DNA from: an uncultured Blautia sp.
Lineage (GTDB): Bacteria > Bacillota > Clostridia > Lachnospirales > Lachnospiraceae
Assembly (NCBI GenBank): GCA_900551715.1
Contig: URXG01000002.1
Span: 32,384-96,383 of the forward strand
Direction: 5' to 3'
DNA length: 64,000 nucleotides
The notes below the pieces were generated by a model, which did not search any database, was not told the origin of the DNA, and saw nothing but the letters and a program-made list of their open reading frames with translations. Shown piece by piece: positions 18,512 through 26,619 of the stretch. Positions within the stretch are counted from its first letter, which is position 1. Each line of letters starts with the position of its first letter. A program made the position numbers and the translations under genes.

Positions 18512-18742
18512 TTATTGTTGTTCCAGATAACTGTTCACCATGGTAATATTACCATTCTGAACTACTGCATCTGAACTGATCTCATCTGGAGCAGGGGTAG
18601 CTGTAGGTTCCGGTGTAATGGTGATCTTCAGCACCTGCTCACTGGCAGGATCTGTCGCCCCGGATTTACTTCCACATCCTGCGGCAAAAACACAAACCAG
18701 AAGCAGAACTGCCATTACCATAGATTTCTTATTCTGTCTCAC
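18512..18742 (-). CDS. Small lipoprotein of unknown function
   Basis: The 76-residue product has a basic start (MRQNKKS), a hydrophobic core and the lipobox VFAAGC, so the mature chain of about 53 residues would be anchored to the outer face of the membrane by the cysteine. The mature part holds a Thr/Pro-rich stretch (TPEPTATPAPDE) and an Asn-rich end. No family is recognised. It is 12 bp from both lepA and hemW, on the same strand, so it is co-transcribed with them. The role is unknown. Confidence 0.7.
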   Translation of the reverse strand: MRQNKKSMVMAVLLLVCVFAAGCGSKSGATDPASEQVLKITITPEPTATPAPDEISSDAVVQNGNITMVNSYLEQQ

Positions 18743-18754
18743 TGTCGTCTCCTG

Positions 18755-20563
18755 TTATTTGTCATCCAGTTTCAGTACGCTCATGAAGGCTTTCTGTGGA
18801 ATCTCCACATTACCTACCTGACGCATACGCTTCTTACCTTCCTTCTGTTTCTCCAGAAGTTTCTTCTTACGGGAGATATCACCACCGTAACATTTGGCAA
18901 GAACATCTTTACGCATGGCTCTTACAGTCTCCCTGGCAATGATTTTGCTTCCTACTGCTGCCTGAATAGGGATTTCAAAAAGCTGTCTGGGGATCTCTTC
19001 TTTCAGTTTTTCACACATCTTACGGCCTCTCTCATAGGCTGTATCTGCATGAACAATAAAGGAAAGTGCATCCACTTCCTCTTTGTTAACAAGGATATCC
19101 AGCTTCACCAGCTCGCTGCGCTCATATCCGCAGAGCTCGTAATCCAGAGAAGCATAACCTCTGGATCTGGATTTCAGTGCATCAAAGAAATCATAAATGA
19201 TCTCATTAAGAGGAAGTTTGTATTTCAGAAGGGCTCTGGTTTCTTCCATGTATTCCATACCCAGGTACTGTCCCCTGCGCTCCTGACAGAGATCCATGAT
19301 CGCACCGATAAATTCTGTCGTTACCATGATTTCAGCATTAACCATAGGTTCTTCCATGTATTCGATCTCAGATGGATCCGGAAGGTTGGAAGGATTGGTC
19401 AGCTGAATCACCTCTCCGTTGGTCTTGTATACTTTATAAATAACTCCGGGTGCTGTAGTTACCAGATCCAGATTATACTCTCTTTCCAGACGTTCCTGAA
19501 TAATCTCCAGATGAAGAAGTCCCAGGAATCCACAGCGGAATCCAAATCCCAGTGCCACAGAAGTCTCCGGTTCATAGAACAGTGCGGCGTCATTCAGCTG
19601 CAGCTTCTCCAGGGCATCCCGAAGATCACCGTACTTAGCTCCATCTGCCGGATAAAGTCCACAATACACCATGGACTGAACCTTCTTGTACCCTGGAAGT
19701 GCCTCTGCACATGGTCTGGAATCCTCTGTAACGGTATCACCTACCCGAGTATCCCGGACGTTCTTGATGCTGGCAGTAATATAACCTACCATTCCTGCAG
19801 TAAGCTCATCACATGGAATAAAACGTCCTGCACCAAAATATCCTACTTCTACTACTTCTGCAGTAAATCCGGTAGCCATCATACGTACTGTAGTACCCTT
19901 GCTGACTCTTCCGTCCATCAGCCGACAGAATACAATAACACCCTTATAGGCATCATAAATGGAATCAAAGATCAGTGCCTTAAGTGGTGCATTTACATCT
20001 CCATGAGGTGCCGGTATTCTGGCAACGATCTGCTCCAGCACCTCCTCTACATTCAGTCCTGTCTTGGCAGAAATCTGCGGTGCGTCCTGTGCCTCAATAC
20101 CGATCACATCCTCAATCTCATTGATCACACGCTGAGGTTCTGCACTTGGCAGATCAATCTTGTTGATCACCGGAAGTACATCCAGATCATGCTCCAGTGC
20201 CATATAAACATTGGCAAGAGTCTGTGCCTCAATGCCCTGTGCAGCATCTACTACCAGAATGGCTCCGTCGCAGGCTGCCAGACTACGGGAAACTTCGTAG
20301 TTAAAGTCTACATGACCTGGTGTATCTATAAGATTAAAAATATATTCTTCTCCGTCCTTGGCCTTATATACAATCCGGACTGCCTGGGACTTAATAGTAA
20401 TACCACGCTCTCTCTCCAGATCCATATTATCCAGAATCTGTGCCTGCATCTCACGCTCTGTAAGCAGCCCGGTCTTTTCTATGATTCGGTCTGCCAGAGT
20501 GGATTTGCCATGGTCTATATGAGCAATGATACAAAAATTACGGATTTTGCTCTGATCTGTCAT
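18755..20563 (-). CDS. lepA: Elongation factor 4
   Basis: The 602-residue length is usual for LepA. G-domain motifs are clear: AHIDHGKSTL (G1), DTPGHVDF (G3), NKIDLPSA (G4); the LepA-specific C-terminal domain ends with the typical RKKKLLEKQKEGKKRMRQ-like basic stretch. The GTPase remodels stalled ribosomes under ionic or cold stress. It is the first gene of a minus-strand run lepA-lipoprotein-hemW-uvrA-mreB, and two promoter-like elements precede it. Confidence 0.97.
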   Translation of the reverse strand: MTDQSKIRNFCIIAHIDHGKSTLADRIIEKTGLLTEREMQAQILDNMDLERERGITIKSQAVRIVYKAKDGEEYIFNLIDTPGHVDFNYEVSRSLAACDGAILVVDAAQGIEAQTLANVYMALEHDLDVLPVINKIDLPSAEPQRVINEIEDVIGIEAQDAPQISAKTGLNVEEVLEQIVARIPAPHGDVNAPLKALIFDSIYDAYKGVIVFCRLMDGRVSKGTTVRMMATGFTAEVVEVGYFGAGRFIPCDELTAGMVGYITASIKNVRDTRVGDTVTEDSRPCAEALPGYKKVQSMVYCGLYPADGAKYGDLRDALEKLQLNDAALFYEPETSVALGFGFRCGFLGLLHLEIIQERLEREYNLDLVTTAPGVIYKVYKTNGEVIQLTNPSNLPDPSEIEYMEEPMVNAEIMVTTEFIGAIMDLCQERRGQYLGMEYMEETRALLKYKLPLNEIIYDFFDALKSRSRGYASLDYELCGYERSELVKLDILVNKEEVDALSFIVHADTAYERGRKMCEKLKEEIPRQLFEIPIQAAVGSKIIARETVRAMRKDVLAKCYGGDISRKKKLLEKQKEGKKRMRQVGNVEIPQKAFMSVLKLDDK

Positions 20564-20598
20564 CCTAAAAGATTCCTCCTTGCAATATTTCGAGCCCC

Positions 20599-20604
20599 AT
20601 TATA
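20599..20604 (-). promoter_or_regulatory. Extended -10 promoter element near lepA
   Basis: The minus strand reads TGCTATAAT, an extended -10 (TGn-TATAAT), about 35 bp before the lepA start. No good -35 box is needed for such promoters. It would add to the stronger upstream promoter. Confidence 0.5.
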
Positions 20605-20675
20605 GCATAATCTTTCGGCTTTCGTCCAGAAATCTATGAAGCTGTTTTGTTATTGTGGAAAGTAATGCTGCTTTC

Positions 20676-20704
20676 ATTATACAAACACACGTTCTTTTTG
20701 GCAA
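20676..20704 (-). promoter_or_regulatory. Sigma-A-type promoter of lepA run
   Basis: TTGCCA (20699-20704), a 17-bp spacer and TATAAT (20676-20681) on the minus strand, about 110 bp before lepA. It begins just after the XRE-cupin gene that ends at 20721. Confidence 0.7.
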
Positions 20705-20720
20705 GTGGATTTTATAAAAT

Positions 20721-21284
20721 TTATAACTGAAGATAAAAGTTTGTATCATTCAGTGTCAGGATCTGTACATTTTCGTTGGTGGAATTCACCCATCTGTGAG
20801 GTATGGTTGATTTGTAATGTGCAGAATCCCCAGGCTGAAGTTCATATTTGATTCCGCCTACCCATAACTCCAGAATTCCCTTCAGCACATACACAAACTC
20901 TTCTCCTTCATGTGGAAAAGGATGAACACCCTGACCATAATCTGACTGGGGCAGAAGGTCCACATATCTTGGAAGAAAAGTACAGACATCTTCGATATTA
21001 CTGAGATTGTAATGAATGCACCTGTCATCTTTCAGATCTACCTGACGTTCGTATTTGCGAATCACCGCATCACCTGAGTTCCGGGGACTCCCTATAAAAT
21101 AGCTGATCTCCACTCCAAGAGCACTGCAGACTTTTTCCAGATTGTCCACGTTAATAGGCACCACACCACGCTCAAATCTGGACAGATAAGTAGCGGAAAG
21201 CCCTGTCTTATCACTGACCTGGTTCAAAGACAGCCCCAGATCCTGGCGGAGCTTTTTGACTTTTTCGCCAATTCCTATATTCAT
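20721..21284 (-). CDS. XRE-family regulator with cupin domain (second of pair)
   Basis: The 187-residue protein has an N-terminal helix-turn-helix of the XRE/SinR type (VKKLRQDLGLSLNQVSDKTG, then LSATYLSRFERG at about 28-39) and a C-terminal cupin barrel (HPFPHEGEEFVYVLKG and YELQPGDSAHYKSTIPHRW). Such proteins often sense a small molecule in the cupin and control nearby catabolic genes. It overlaps the preceding paralogue by 4 bp. Its target may be the OPT transporter operon upstream or the dipeptidase gene. The cupin keeps H-x-E and H residues, so metal or ligand binding is plausible. Confidence 0.88.
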   Translation of the reverse strand: MNIGIGEKVKKLRQDLGLSLNQVSDKTGLSATYLSRFERGVVPINVDNLEKVCSALGVEISYFIGSPRNSGDAVIRKYERQVDLKDDRCIHYNLSNIEDVCTFLPRYVDLLPQSDYGQGVHPFPHEGEEFVYVLKGILELWVGGIKYELQPGDSAHYKSTIPHRWVNSTNENVQILTLNDTNFYLQL

Positions 21285-21847
21285 GTCTGTCCTCCTCCTG
21301 TTTTCTTTTTGGCAAAGAACACATGTGTCACAAAAGGCGATGCATTCCAGTAGGTGTACCCTTCATTTGCATAGAAATGTGCAGCATCGCTGGGATACAT
21401 TTCATGGATCTCCTCTCCTGTTTTCAGGGTAAAAATTCCATCGATCACATAAAAGAATACATCCCCATCCCAGGCATTATGTTTCTTTTCCAGAGTTTCT
21501 CCCGGAAAAAGTGTCAGGATCTCCGGAAGCATATTCATATCACTATCTTCATCAGTCAGTGAAGCACAAAAAATCTTGTCGCCTTCCTTGGCTCCCATCC
21601 TGTTCCAGGTTCTCTTGACAACAACGTCTTTTTTTCTGGAATCAGTTTCAAAAAAATAAGACATTTCCACTTCGAAGCAGTTTGCCAGCAACTGCAGGTT
21701 ATCAATGGCAATAGATGTTTTGCCGTTTTCAATCTGCGATAAAAAACCCACTGACAGACCTGTGATCTCGCTGCATTCCACCAGCGTCAGTTTTTCGCTG
21801 AGACGCAGTGTTTTTATTTTCTGTCCAAGTTCCTGATTATCGTTCAT
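21281..21847 (-). CDS. XRE-family regulator with cupin domain (first of pair)
   Basis: The 188-residue protein has the same layout as its downstream neighbour: XRE helix-turn-helix (IKTLRLSEKLTLVECSEITG, LSVGFLSQIENG) and a C-terminal cupin. The two are diverged paralogues. This cupin has KKHNAWDGDVFFYVIDG and MYPSDAAHFYANEG, with fewer of the standard metal ligands. GGAGGTGAC lies 6 nt before the start codon. A promoter with 17-bp spacing precedes it. The overlap with the second gene suggests that they are made in equal amounts and may form a heteromer. Confidence 0.88.
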   Translation of the reverse strand: MNDNQELGQKIKTLRLSEKLTLVECSEITGLSVGFLSQIENGKTSIAIDNLQLLANCFEVEMSYFFETDSRKKDVVVKRTWNRMGAKEGDKIFCASLTDEDSDMNMLPEILTLFPGETLEKKHNAWDGDVFFYVIDGIFTLKTGEEIHEMYPSDAAHFYANEGYTYWNASPFVTHVFFAKKKTGGGQT

Positions 21848-21946
21848 CCGTCACCTCCATGTATCCTTTTTGTTCTAACTTTTACGATATCCGCAAATTG
21901 TTTCGTGCAGTACAGCACTACTTGCATTCTGTCTGTATATTTTTTT

Positions 21947-21975
21947 ATTGTATAATTTTCTGCCCTGTTTGTAAA
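21947..21975 (-). promoter_or_regulatory. Promoter of the XRE-cupin pair
   Basis: TTTACA (21970-21975), 17-bp spacer, TACAAT (21947-21952) on the minus strand, about 100 bp before the first regulator gene. The structured element 21993-22128 lies just upstream. Confidence 0.55.
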
Positions 21976-21992
21976 TGACTAAGTACAGGAAC

Positions 21993-22128
21993 AAAGCGGA
22001 CAAGTCCGCTTTAAACTCCCTGAATTCCTCAATCTTTGAGGGACTTGCTACGCTTTGCGCGCTAGATGCAGTCTGCTTTAGCAGACATATTCCAAATGCA
22101 TCTAGTCGCATCCTCGCGGAGCGTTTTT
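21993..22128 (+). other. Nested palindromic element, possible structured RNA or MITE-like repeat
   Basis: This 136-bp stretch is packed with inverted repeats: AAAGCGGAC/GTCCGCTTT (21993-22012), CCTCAA/TTGAGG (22027-22041), CGCTTTGCG/CGCGGAGCG (22051-22059 with 22114-22122, two G-U pairs), inside it CTAGATGCA/TGCATCTAG (22062-22070 with 22097-22105), and inside that GTCTGCT/AGCAGAC (22071-22086). On the plus strand the outer stem is followed by six T, like an intrinsic terminator. No protein-coding signal or ribosome site is seen. It may be a non-coding RNA, a regulatory leader or a dispersed palindromic repeat. Confidence 0.55.
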
Positions 22129-22168
22129 TGCTTTATTGGAACATTACGGAGTAATTTCCTATAAAGTG

Positions 22169-22200
22169 AAAAAGCGGCAGACAAAACCTGTCTGCCGCTT
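22169..22200 (-). terminator. Intrinsic terminator after the OPT transporter gene
   Basis: A perfect 12-bp stem, AAGCGGCAGACA with TGTCTGCCGCTT, followed by T residues on the minus strand, 21 bp after the OPT stop codon. Confidence 0.9.
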
Positions 22201-22220
22201 ACTGTATACGGTTGTAAATC

Positions 22221-23789
22221 TCATCCTGCAAACATCTTGAGCAGGCTTGCAAAGAAACTGTAAAGTCCGTCACCTGCAATAAGGCCAGCGTCTCTGCAGT
22301 TCATAAATTCGTCGATCCGTTTCTTAAAGATCAGGCGCACTGCAACTGTAACAAGAACACCGATACCATATATCGGGCTGTTGATAACAAGACCTGTTGC
22401 AAAAAGCACACCTATCATATGTTTGCCGCCTACCAGCTGTACAATTGCACCTGGAATGGCAAAGATCAGAAGTGTCTTGATCAGTTCCGGATTTGCAACT
22501 GCCTGACAGGTAGTTGCAAAGGTAGTCGAACTTGCAGGAATAAGGCCCTGGCCCAGAGTCATGTTGGCAAAAAGCATAACGATGATGATGCCAATGATGG
22601 CTCCGTAAATTTCTATGTACACCTGCTGTTTTCTTCCATAAATTTCATGTTCTCTGTCGGCACCTTTACCTCTGATGATCCATCCGGTCTTAAGGTCATA
22701 TCCCATATCAGCAAAACATGGACCTACTGAACTGATATATCCGGTAAGAACAGCAACTGCAACCGGCGGGAAGCCCATCAGCATTCCCAGAGTCAGGAAA
22801 ATAGTGGTAATGGCGAATGCCGGGAACCATCCGGAATACATGGCTGCCATACCTACCAGCATCATACTTGCCACAGATGCAAAAGCTGTCCAGAGAATCC
22901 AGAGAATGATCTTACCTATGGACATATCTGTAAGAATTCCTGTCAGAAGTCCTGTCAGGATTGCTCCCACTACATGAATACCAAAAGACATTGCAATGGT
23001 CTTTTTGGCTTTTTCGTCTGTAACTGTACAGTTCTTGTTTTTTGCTGTATCTTCGTGGTTTTTACGGGAACTGCTTACAATACTGACAATGGACTGGATC
23101 AGTGCAATAGCACCAGCCCCGATCATAAATCCCTGGGGAATATAAGTGCCGCCCAGATCAAATCCTGTCACCTGACCACTGTAACCTCTGATGATCAGAC
23201 CTACGCCAAGAGCAGTAATGGATGCCAGACTGGTAATAAAAGTAATACCTACAGCAGCTACAGGAAGCTTGAAATGAGAGCCTACCATACCAACTACAAT
23301 ACCTTCGATAATTCTTTTTGCCTTGGAACCACCTTCGTCTCCTGCTTCCAGTACTTCCGCTGTGGCAATACCAGGTGCCCAGGATTCTTCGGCAGGAAAT
23401 ATACTGGAATCATACAGCTGTCCTACTACAAAAATAGAAGCTGCTGTTCCAAAAAGACATCCCAGTGCCATAGGAAGAATGGCGTTGGTCTCTCCAAGTA
23501 CAAACAGAATCGCAATGGCTGTCAGTCCACAGTTTGAAGCTGCAAACCCTGCACCAGAGGAAATAGTCTGGATATAATTCTGTCTTTCCAGATTTTTAAA
23601 TCCCTTCATGGATGTCACTGGAATACGTGACACCAGCATTGCAAAAATAGCACCCAGAATAGAAGTATTGGCAGAAACGCCTACCTTACCAAGAATCTGC
23701 ATACATACGATGGCAGATAAAACAGCAAGGATCGTTCCTATAAAAACAGTAGCCGGTTCAAAGGCTTTGACTTTTGTTTTGTTATCCAT
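22221..23789 (-). CDS. OPT/YSL family oligopeptide transporter
   Basis: This 522-residue protein has about 14 hydrophobic helices and OPT-like features: ISSGAGFAASNCGLTAIAIL, LPMALGCLFGTAASIFVV and FPAEESWAPGIATAEVLEAG. Members of this family carry oligopeptides or metal-peptide complexes into the cell with protons. Bacterial OPT proteins are often shorter than fungal ones, as here. It follows the M29/NicX-like enzyme gene by 27 bp, so the two form an operon. With the divergent M20 dipeptidase gene next door, the region looks like a peptide uptake and breakdown unit. The substrate is not known. Confidence 0.85.
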   Translation of the reverse strand: MDNKTKVKAFEPATVFIGTILAVLSAIVCMQILGKVGVSANTSILGAIFAMLVSRIPVTSMKGFKNLERQNYIQTISSGAGFAASNCGLTAIAILFVLGETNAILPMALGCLFGTAASIFVVGQLYDSSIFPAEESWAPGIATAEVLEAGDEGGSKAKRIIEGIVVGMVGSHFKLPVAAVGITFITSLASITALGVGLIIRGYSGQVTGFDLGGTYIPQGFMIGAGAIALIQSIVSIVSSSRKNHEDTAKNKNCTVTDEKAKKTIAMSFGIHVVGAILTGLLTGILTDMSIGKIILWILWTAFASVASMMLVGMAAMYSGWFPAFAITTIFLTLGMLMGFPPVAVAVLTGYISSVGPCFADMGYDLKTGWIIRGKGADREHEIYGRKQQVYIEIYGAIIGIIIVMLFANMTLGQGLIPASSTTFATTCQAVANPELIKTLLIFAIPGAIVQLVGGKHMIGVLFATGLVINSPIYGIGVLVTVAVRLIFKKRIDEFMNCRDAGLIAGDGLYSFFASLLKMFAG

Positions 23790-23816
23790 AGATGAATCCT
23801 CTCCCTTCTCTCAGGA

Positions 23817-24881
23817 TCAGTAGCCGGCAACTCCCATCTTCCTGCAGATTTCTCTGGCTACAGGATCTACATAAACACCATCCTGCTCGATCACAACATC
23901 ATCCAGAATGATCGTTGGTTTCAGAAGGATTCCATCTGTATGGCATGGTGCATCCCAACATTTACCCATGATCGCCTTACCCTGACTGCCGATACCAAAT
24001 TCCATACATCCAAATACACGCTCATCTTCTACGATACGTCCTGTAGGTTTGGTAACTCCCGGGTTAAATCCCTGAGAATAATGTGCCAGCCTGTAACAGT
24101 CCGGATCATCATAAGATGCAAGCCAGGAAGCAAAGATATCTGCCTCCACACCACCTGTGATATCTGTAACAATACCGTCTTTCAGAGTCAGTTTCACAGG
24201 TTCTTTCAGCTTACCGATCTCTGCCGGCGGCCAGATTGCTCCGTCAAACACCAGTGTTCCGTTAATTGTTTCTTCGATAGGACACCAGCTGGTCTGTCCA
24301 CCCAGCATGATCGGATATCCCTTCTGTGTGGCACGCTGACCAGAATGGCGGATCTTTCTTCCATGATGATATGCAATGAGATCTGTACCGTTTTTGCTCT
24401 TTACCTGAATCTTGTCTGCTTCGCCCAGGATTTTCTTAAAGTGCTCACCCAACTCGATCATCAGATCATAATTGACCCTGGTAACTGTCTTCACCAGCAT
24501 CTCCACATCCATACCTGTAAGGCAGATATAACGAGTACCTGCTGCCATGGCATTCTGAAATGCCTTGGTATGCATGATATAAGATAAAGAAACCTCAATC
24601 CATACATCTGCTTTCTCTACCGCTGCCGCTACCGGTGCCGGCGGATCCATAACTGCACATGGAGCTGTGGCATAATTGATCACAATGGGAATAGCATCAA
24701 TAGCATACGCAGCCTGTGCAAATGCATCGATAACACGTTTGTCAGAAGAAGTATCTCCTGTGATAAGTACTGTTTCTCCTGGTTTCGCCAGAAGGACATC
24801 TCGAACCATGGTCATGGCACCTTTCGCCACTTCCAAACTGAGGTATTCATCTCTGGTCTCAATTCCTATTGTTAAATCCAT
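23817..24881 (-). CDS. M29-aminopeptidase/NicX-like metalloenzyme
   Basis: The 354-residue protein resembles the superfamily that joins M29 aminopeptidases (AmpS/PepT-like) and the iron dioxygenase NicX. The C-terminal region shows His267 in RLAHYSQGFNPG, Glu294 in CMEFGIGSQG, and the H-x-D pair His314/Asp316 in CHTDGILL. The H-x-D pattern and the early His resemble the NicX iron ligands more than M29 zinc ligands, so the activity may be ring cleavage, hydrolysis or something new. It is the first gene of the operon with the OPT transporter, behind a consensus-like promoter. Peptidase is the usual automatic label; I would treat it as open. Confidence 0.7.
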   Translation of the reverse strand: MDLTIGIETRDEYLSLEVAKGAMTMVRDVLLAKPGETVLITGDTSSDKRVIDAFAQAAYAIDAIPIVINYATAPCAVMDPPAPVAAAVEKADVWIEVSLSYIMHTKAFQNAMAAGTRYICLTGMDVEMLVKTVTRVNYDLMIELGEHFKKILGEADKIQVKSKNGTDLIAYHHGRKIRHSGQRATQKGYPIMLGGQTSWCPIEETINGTLVFDGAIWPPAEIGKLKEPVKLTLKDGIVTDITGGVEADIFASWLASYDDPDCYRLAHYSQGFNPGVTKPTGRIVEDERVFGCMEFGIGSQGKAIMGKCWDAPCHTDGILLKPTIILDDVVIEQDGVYVDPVAREICRKMGVAGY

Positions 24882-24913
24882 ACTCAGTTCCTCCTTTTTA
24901 AATTATTTATACA

Positions 24914-24942
24914 ATTTTACTATAGTTAAAAAATCATGTCAA
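24914..24942 (-). promoter_or_regulatory. Promoter of the M29/NicX-like and OPT operon
   Basis: TTGACA (24937-24942), 17-bp spacer, TAAAAT (24914-24919) on the minus strand, about 35 bp before the start codon. The 24882-25190 intergenic region is very AT-rich and holds divergent promoters; apart from these I see no gene in it. Confidence 0.75.
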
Positions 24943-25116
24943 CACTATTATGTCCGAATACTCCGATTATTGTCATATTTTCCCTTGTTTTATCTTATAA
25001 TTAATTATATTCATAAAATTTTGGAATTATTTTTATTTTCTCCATTATTATTCGTTATATTTCAATTGTATTTTTTATCTATTTTGTTTTTTAGAGAGTC
25101 TTTTCTGAATTTTATA

Positions 25117-25146
25117 TTGTACTTTCTTCTTTGTTCATGGTAAAAT
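25117..25146 (+). promoter_or_regulatory. Candidate promoter of the dipeptidase gene
   Basis: TTGTAC (25117-25122), an 18-bp spacer and TAAAAT (25141-25146), 45 bp before the start codon. The surrounding sequence is highly AT-rich, which weakens the call. Confidence 0.45.
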
Positions 25147-25190
25147 AAACACAAACATTTTCAATATATTTAAATTCAGGAGGGATTTCT

Positions 25191-26576
25191 ATGGTAGAAC
25201 AGTTAAACCGATATATAGACGAACATTTTGACCAGCTGGTCAGAGATACCCAGGAGCTGGTTTCTGTGGAAAGTACTCTGGATGAGAGCACCGCAGGTCC
25301 GGGAGCTCCTTTTGGCACAGGTATACAGAAAGCTCTTTCCCTCGCTCTGAAAAAGGGCAAAGATATGGGATTTGATGTCAGAAATTATGATGGTTATGCA
25401 GGATATATCCAATACGGAACTTCCGGCGAGCAGGCTGCCATCCTTGCACATATTGATGTAGTTCCTGCCATCGGACAGTGGATTGTCCCTCCTTATTCTG
25501 CACAGATTGTAGACAACAGACTTTATGGACGGGGATCCGTAGATGATAAGGGGCCTCTGGTAGCCTGCCTTTATGCAATGAAAGCCATCCAGGAATCCGG
25601 ACTCCCTGTCAGAAACCACCTGCGTATGATCCTGGGTACAGATGAGGAAACTCTTGCCAGAGGTATCTATTATTATCTGGACCGGGAAGATCCTCCTGCT
25701 TTCGGCTTCTCTCCAGATGCAGAATTTCCTGTGATCCATGCGGAAAAAGGCACCATCCGTTACCTCTATCACCTGCCACCGGCCGACCAGGATATTCTGT
25801 CCATTCATGCCGGAAGTCGTCTTAACGTAGTACCGGATCAGGCAGAAGCCAGACTGGCTCACATATCCCCGGAGCAGGTACAGGCTCTAATCTCATCCCT
25901 GAATACCAGAGCTACCATTACCGCCAGAGCCGAAGGTTCTGACACAATCGTAGAAGTACAGGGACTTGCTTCCCACGCCTGCTATCCTGCAGAGGGAATC
26001 AATGCCATCCAGGCACTTCTCCTGCTTATTAAAAAGCTTTATCCTGCACAGGATACCCCTCTCAAGAAAGCACTGGCAGGGCTGTCAGATCTTCTTCAGG
26101 AAGAAACCGATGGTGTTTCCATGGGGCTTGCATGTACAGACGAAGTTTCCGGTGCCCTTACACTGAACACTGCCATCATCACTGTGGATGATACCGCCAG
26201 CCAGATCAAATTTGATATCCGTTATCCAGTCACCCATGACGGAAACGAAATCCTGAAACAGCTGGAAGAAATCGAGTCAAAAATTCCTGCGAAATACGAA
26301 CTGATCCAGCACAAACCGCCTCTTTATGTAGAAAAAGACCGTCCTTTTATCAAGGCTCTTCAGAAAGCCTACCAGGAATCTACCGGTCAGGAACCCCGGT
26401 GCATTTCCATCGGTGGCGGTACTTATTGTCGTTATGTAAAAAATACGGTTTCTTTCGGTCCTGTTTTCCCAGGTCAGAAAGAACTGGCACATCAGACCAA
26501 CGAATTTATTGAACTTGAGGATCTCAGAAAAATTGCCAAAATCTATGCACAGGCGATTTATAACCTTATAGGTTAA
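25191..26576 (+). CDS. M20 family dipeptidase (PepV/Sapep type)
   Basis: The 461-residue protein is a two-zinc M20 peptidase. Metal and catalytic residues are visible: HIDVVP (His87, Asp89), YGRGSVDDKGP (Asp119), GTDEETLARG (Glu152/Glu153), FSPDAEFP, and HQTNEF near the C-terminus for the last histidine. The positions match PepV of lactobacilli closely. Such enzymes cleave dipeptides in the cytoplasm after uptake. AGGAGGGAT precedes the start. The gene is divergent from the OPT transporter operon, which supports a shared job in peptide use. It ends at a clear terminator. Confidence 0.92.
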   Translation: MVEQLNRYIDEHFDQLVRDTQELVSVESTLDESTAGPGAPFGTGIQKALSLALKKGKDMGFDVRNYDGYAGYIQYGTSGEQAAILAHIDVVPAIGQWIVPPYSAQIVDNRLYGRGSVDDKGPLVACLYAMKAIQESGLPVRNHLRMILGTDEETLARGIYYYLDREDPPAFGFSPDAEFPVIHAEKGTIRYLYHLPPADQDILSIHAGSRLNVVPDQAEARLAHISPEQVQALISSLNTRATITARAEGSDTIVEVQGLASHACYPAEGINAIQALLLLIKKLYPAQDTPLKKALAGLSDLLQEETDGVSMGLACTDEVSGALTLNTAIITVDDTASQIKFDIRYPVTHDGNEILKQLEEIESKIPAKYELIQHKPPLYVEKDRPFIKALQKAYQESTGQEPRCISIGGGTYCRYVKNTVSFGPVFPGQKELAHQTNEFIELEDLRKIAKIYAQAIYNLIG

Positions 26577-26591
26577 TTTCAGAATTTTCAT

Positions 26592-26618
26592 GGGCAGTCA
26601 TTCAGGCTGCCCTTTTTT
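26592..26618 (+). terminator. Intrinsic terminator after the dipeptidase gene
   Basis: GGGCAG...CTGCCC stem-loop (26592-26612) followed by six T, 15 bp after the stop codon; spoIIP converges from the other side. Confidence 0.85.
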
Positions 26619-26619
26619 C

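Noticed and set aside
19049..20605. Long plus-strand open frame opposite lepA
   Set aside because: It is a shadow of the lepA codons; its translation is rich in Cys/Ile/His without any domain, and no start signal is present. The same holds for plus-strand frames opposite recD2, uvrA, nadC and feoB.
21875..22111. Possible 78-residue protein on the minus strand
   Set aside because: It has no ribosome site, runs through several hairpins and the promoter of the regulator pair, and the sequence is better explained as a palindromic element.
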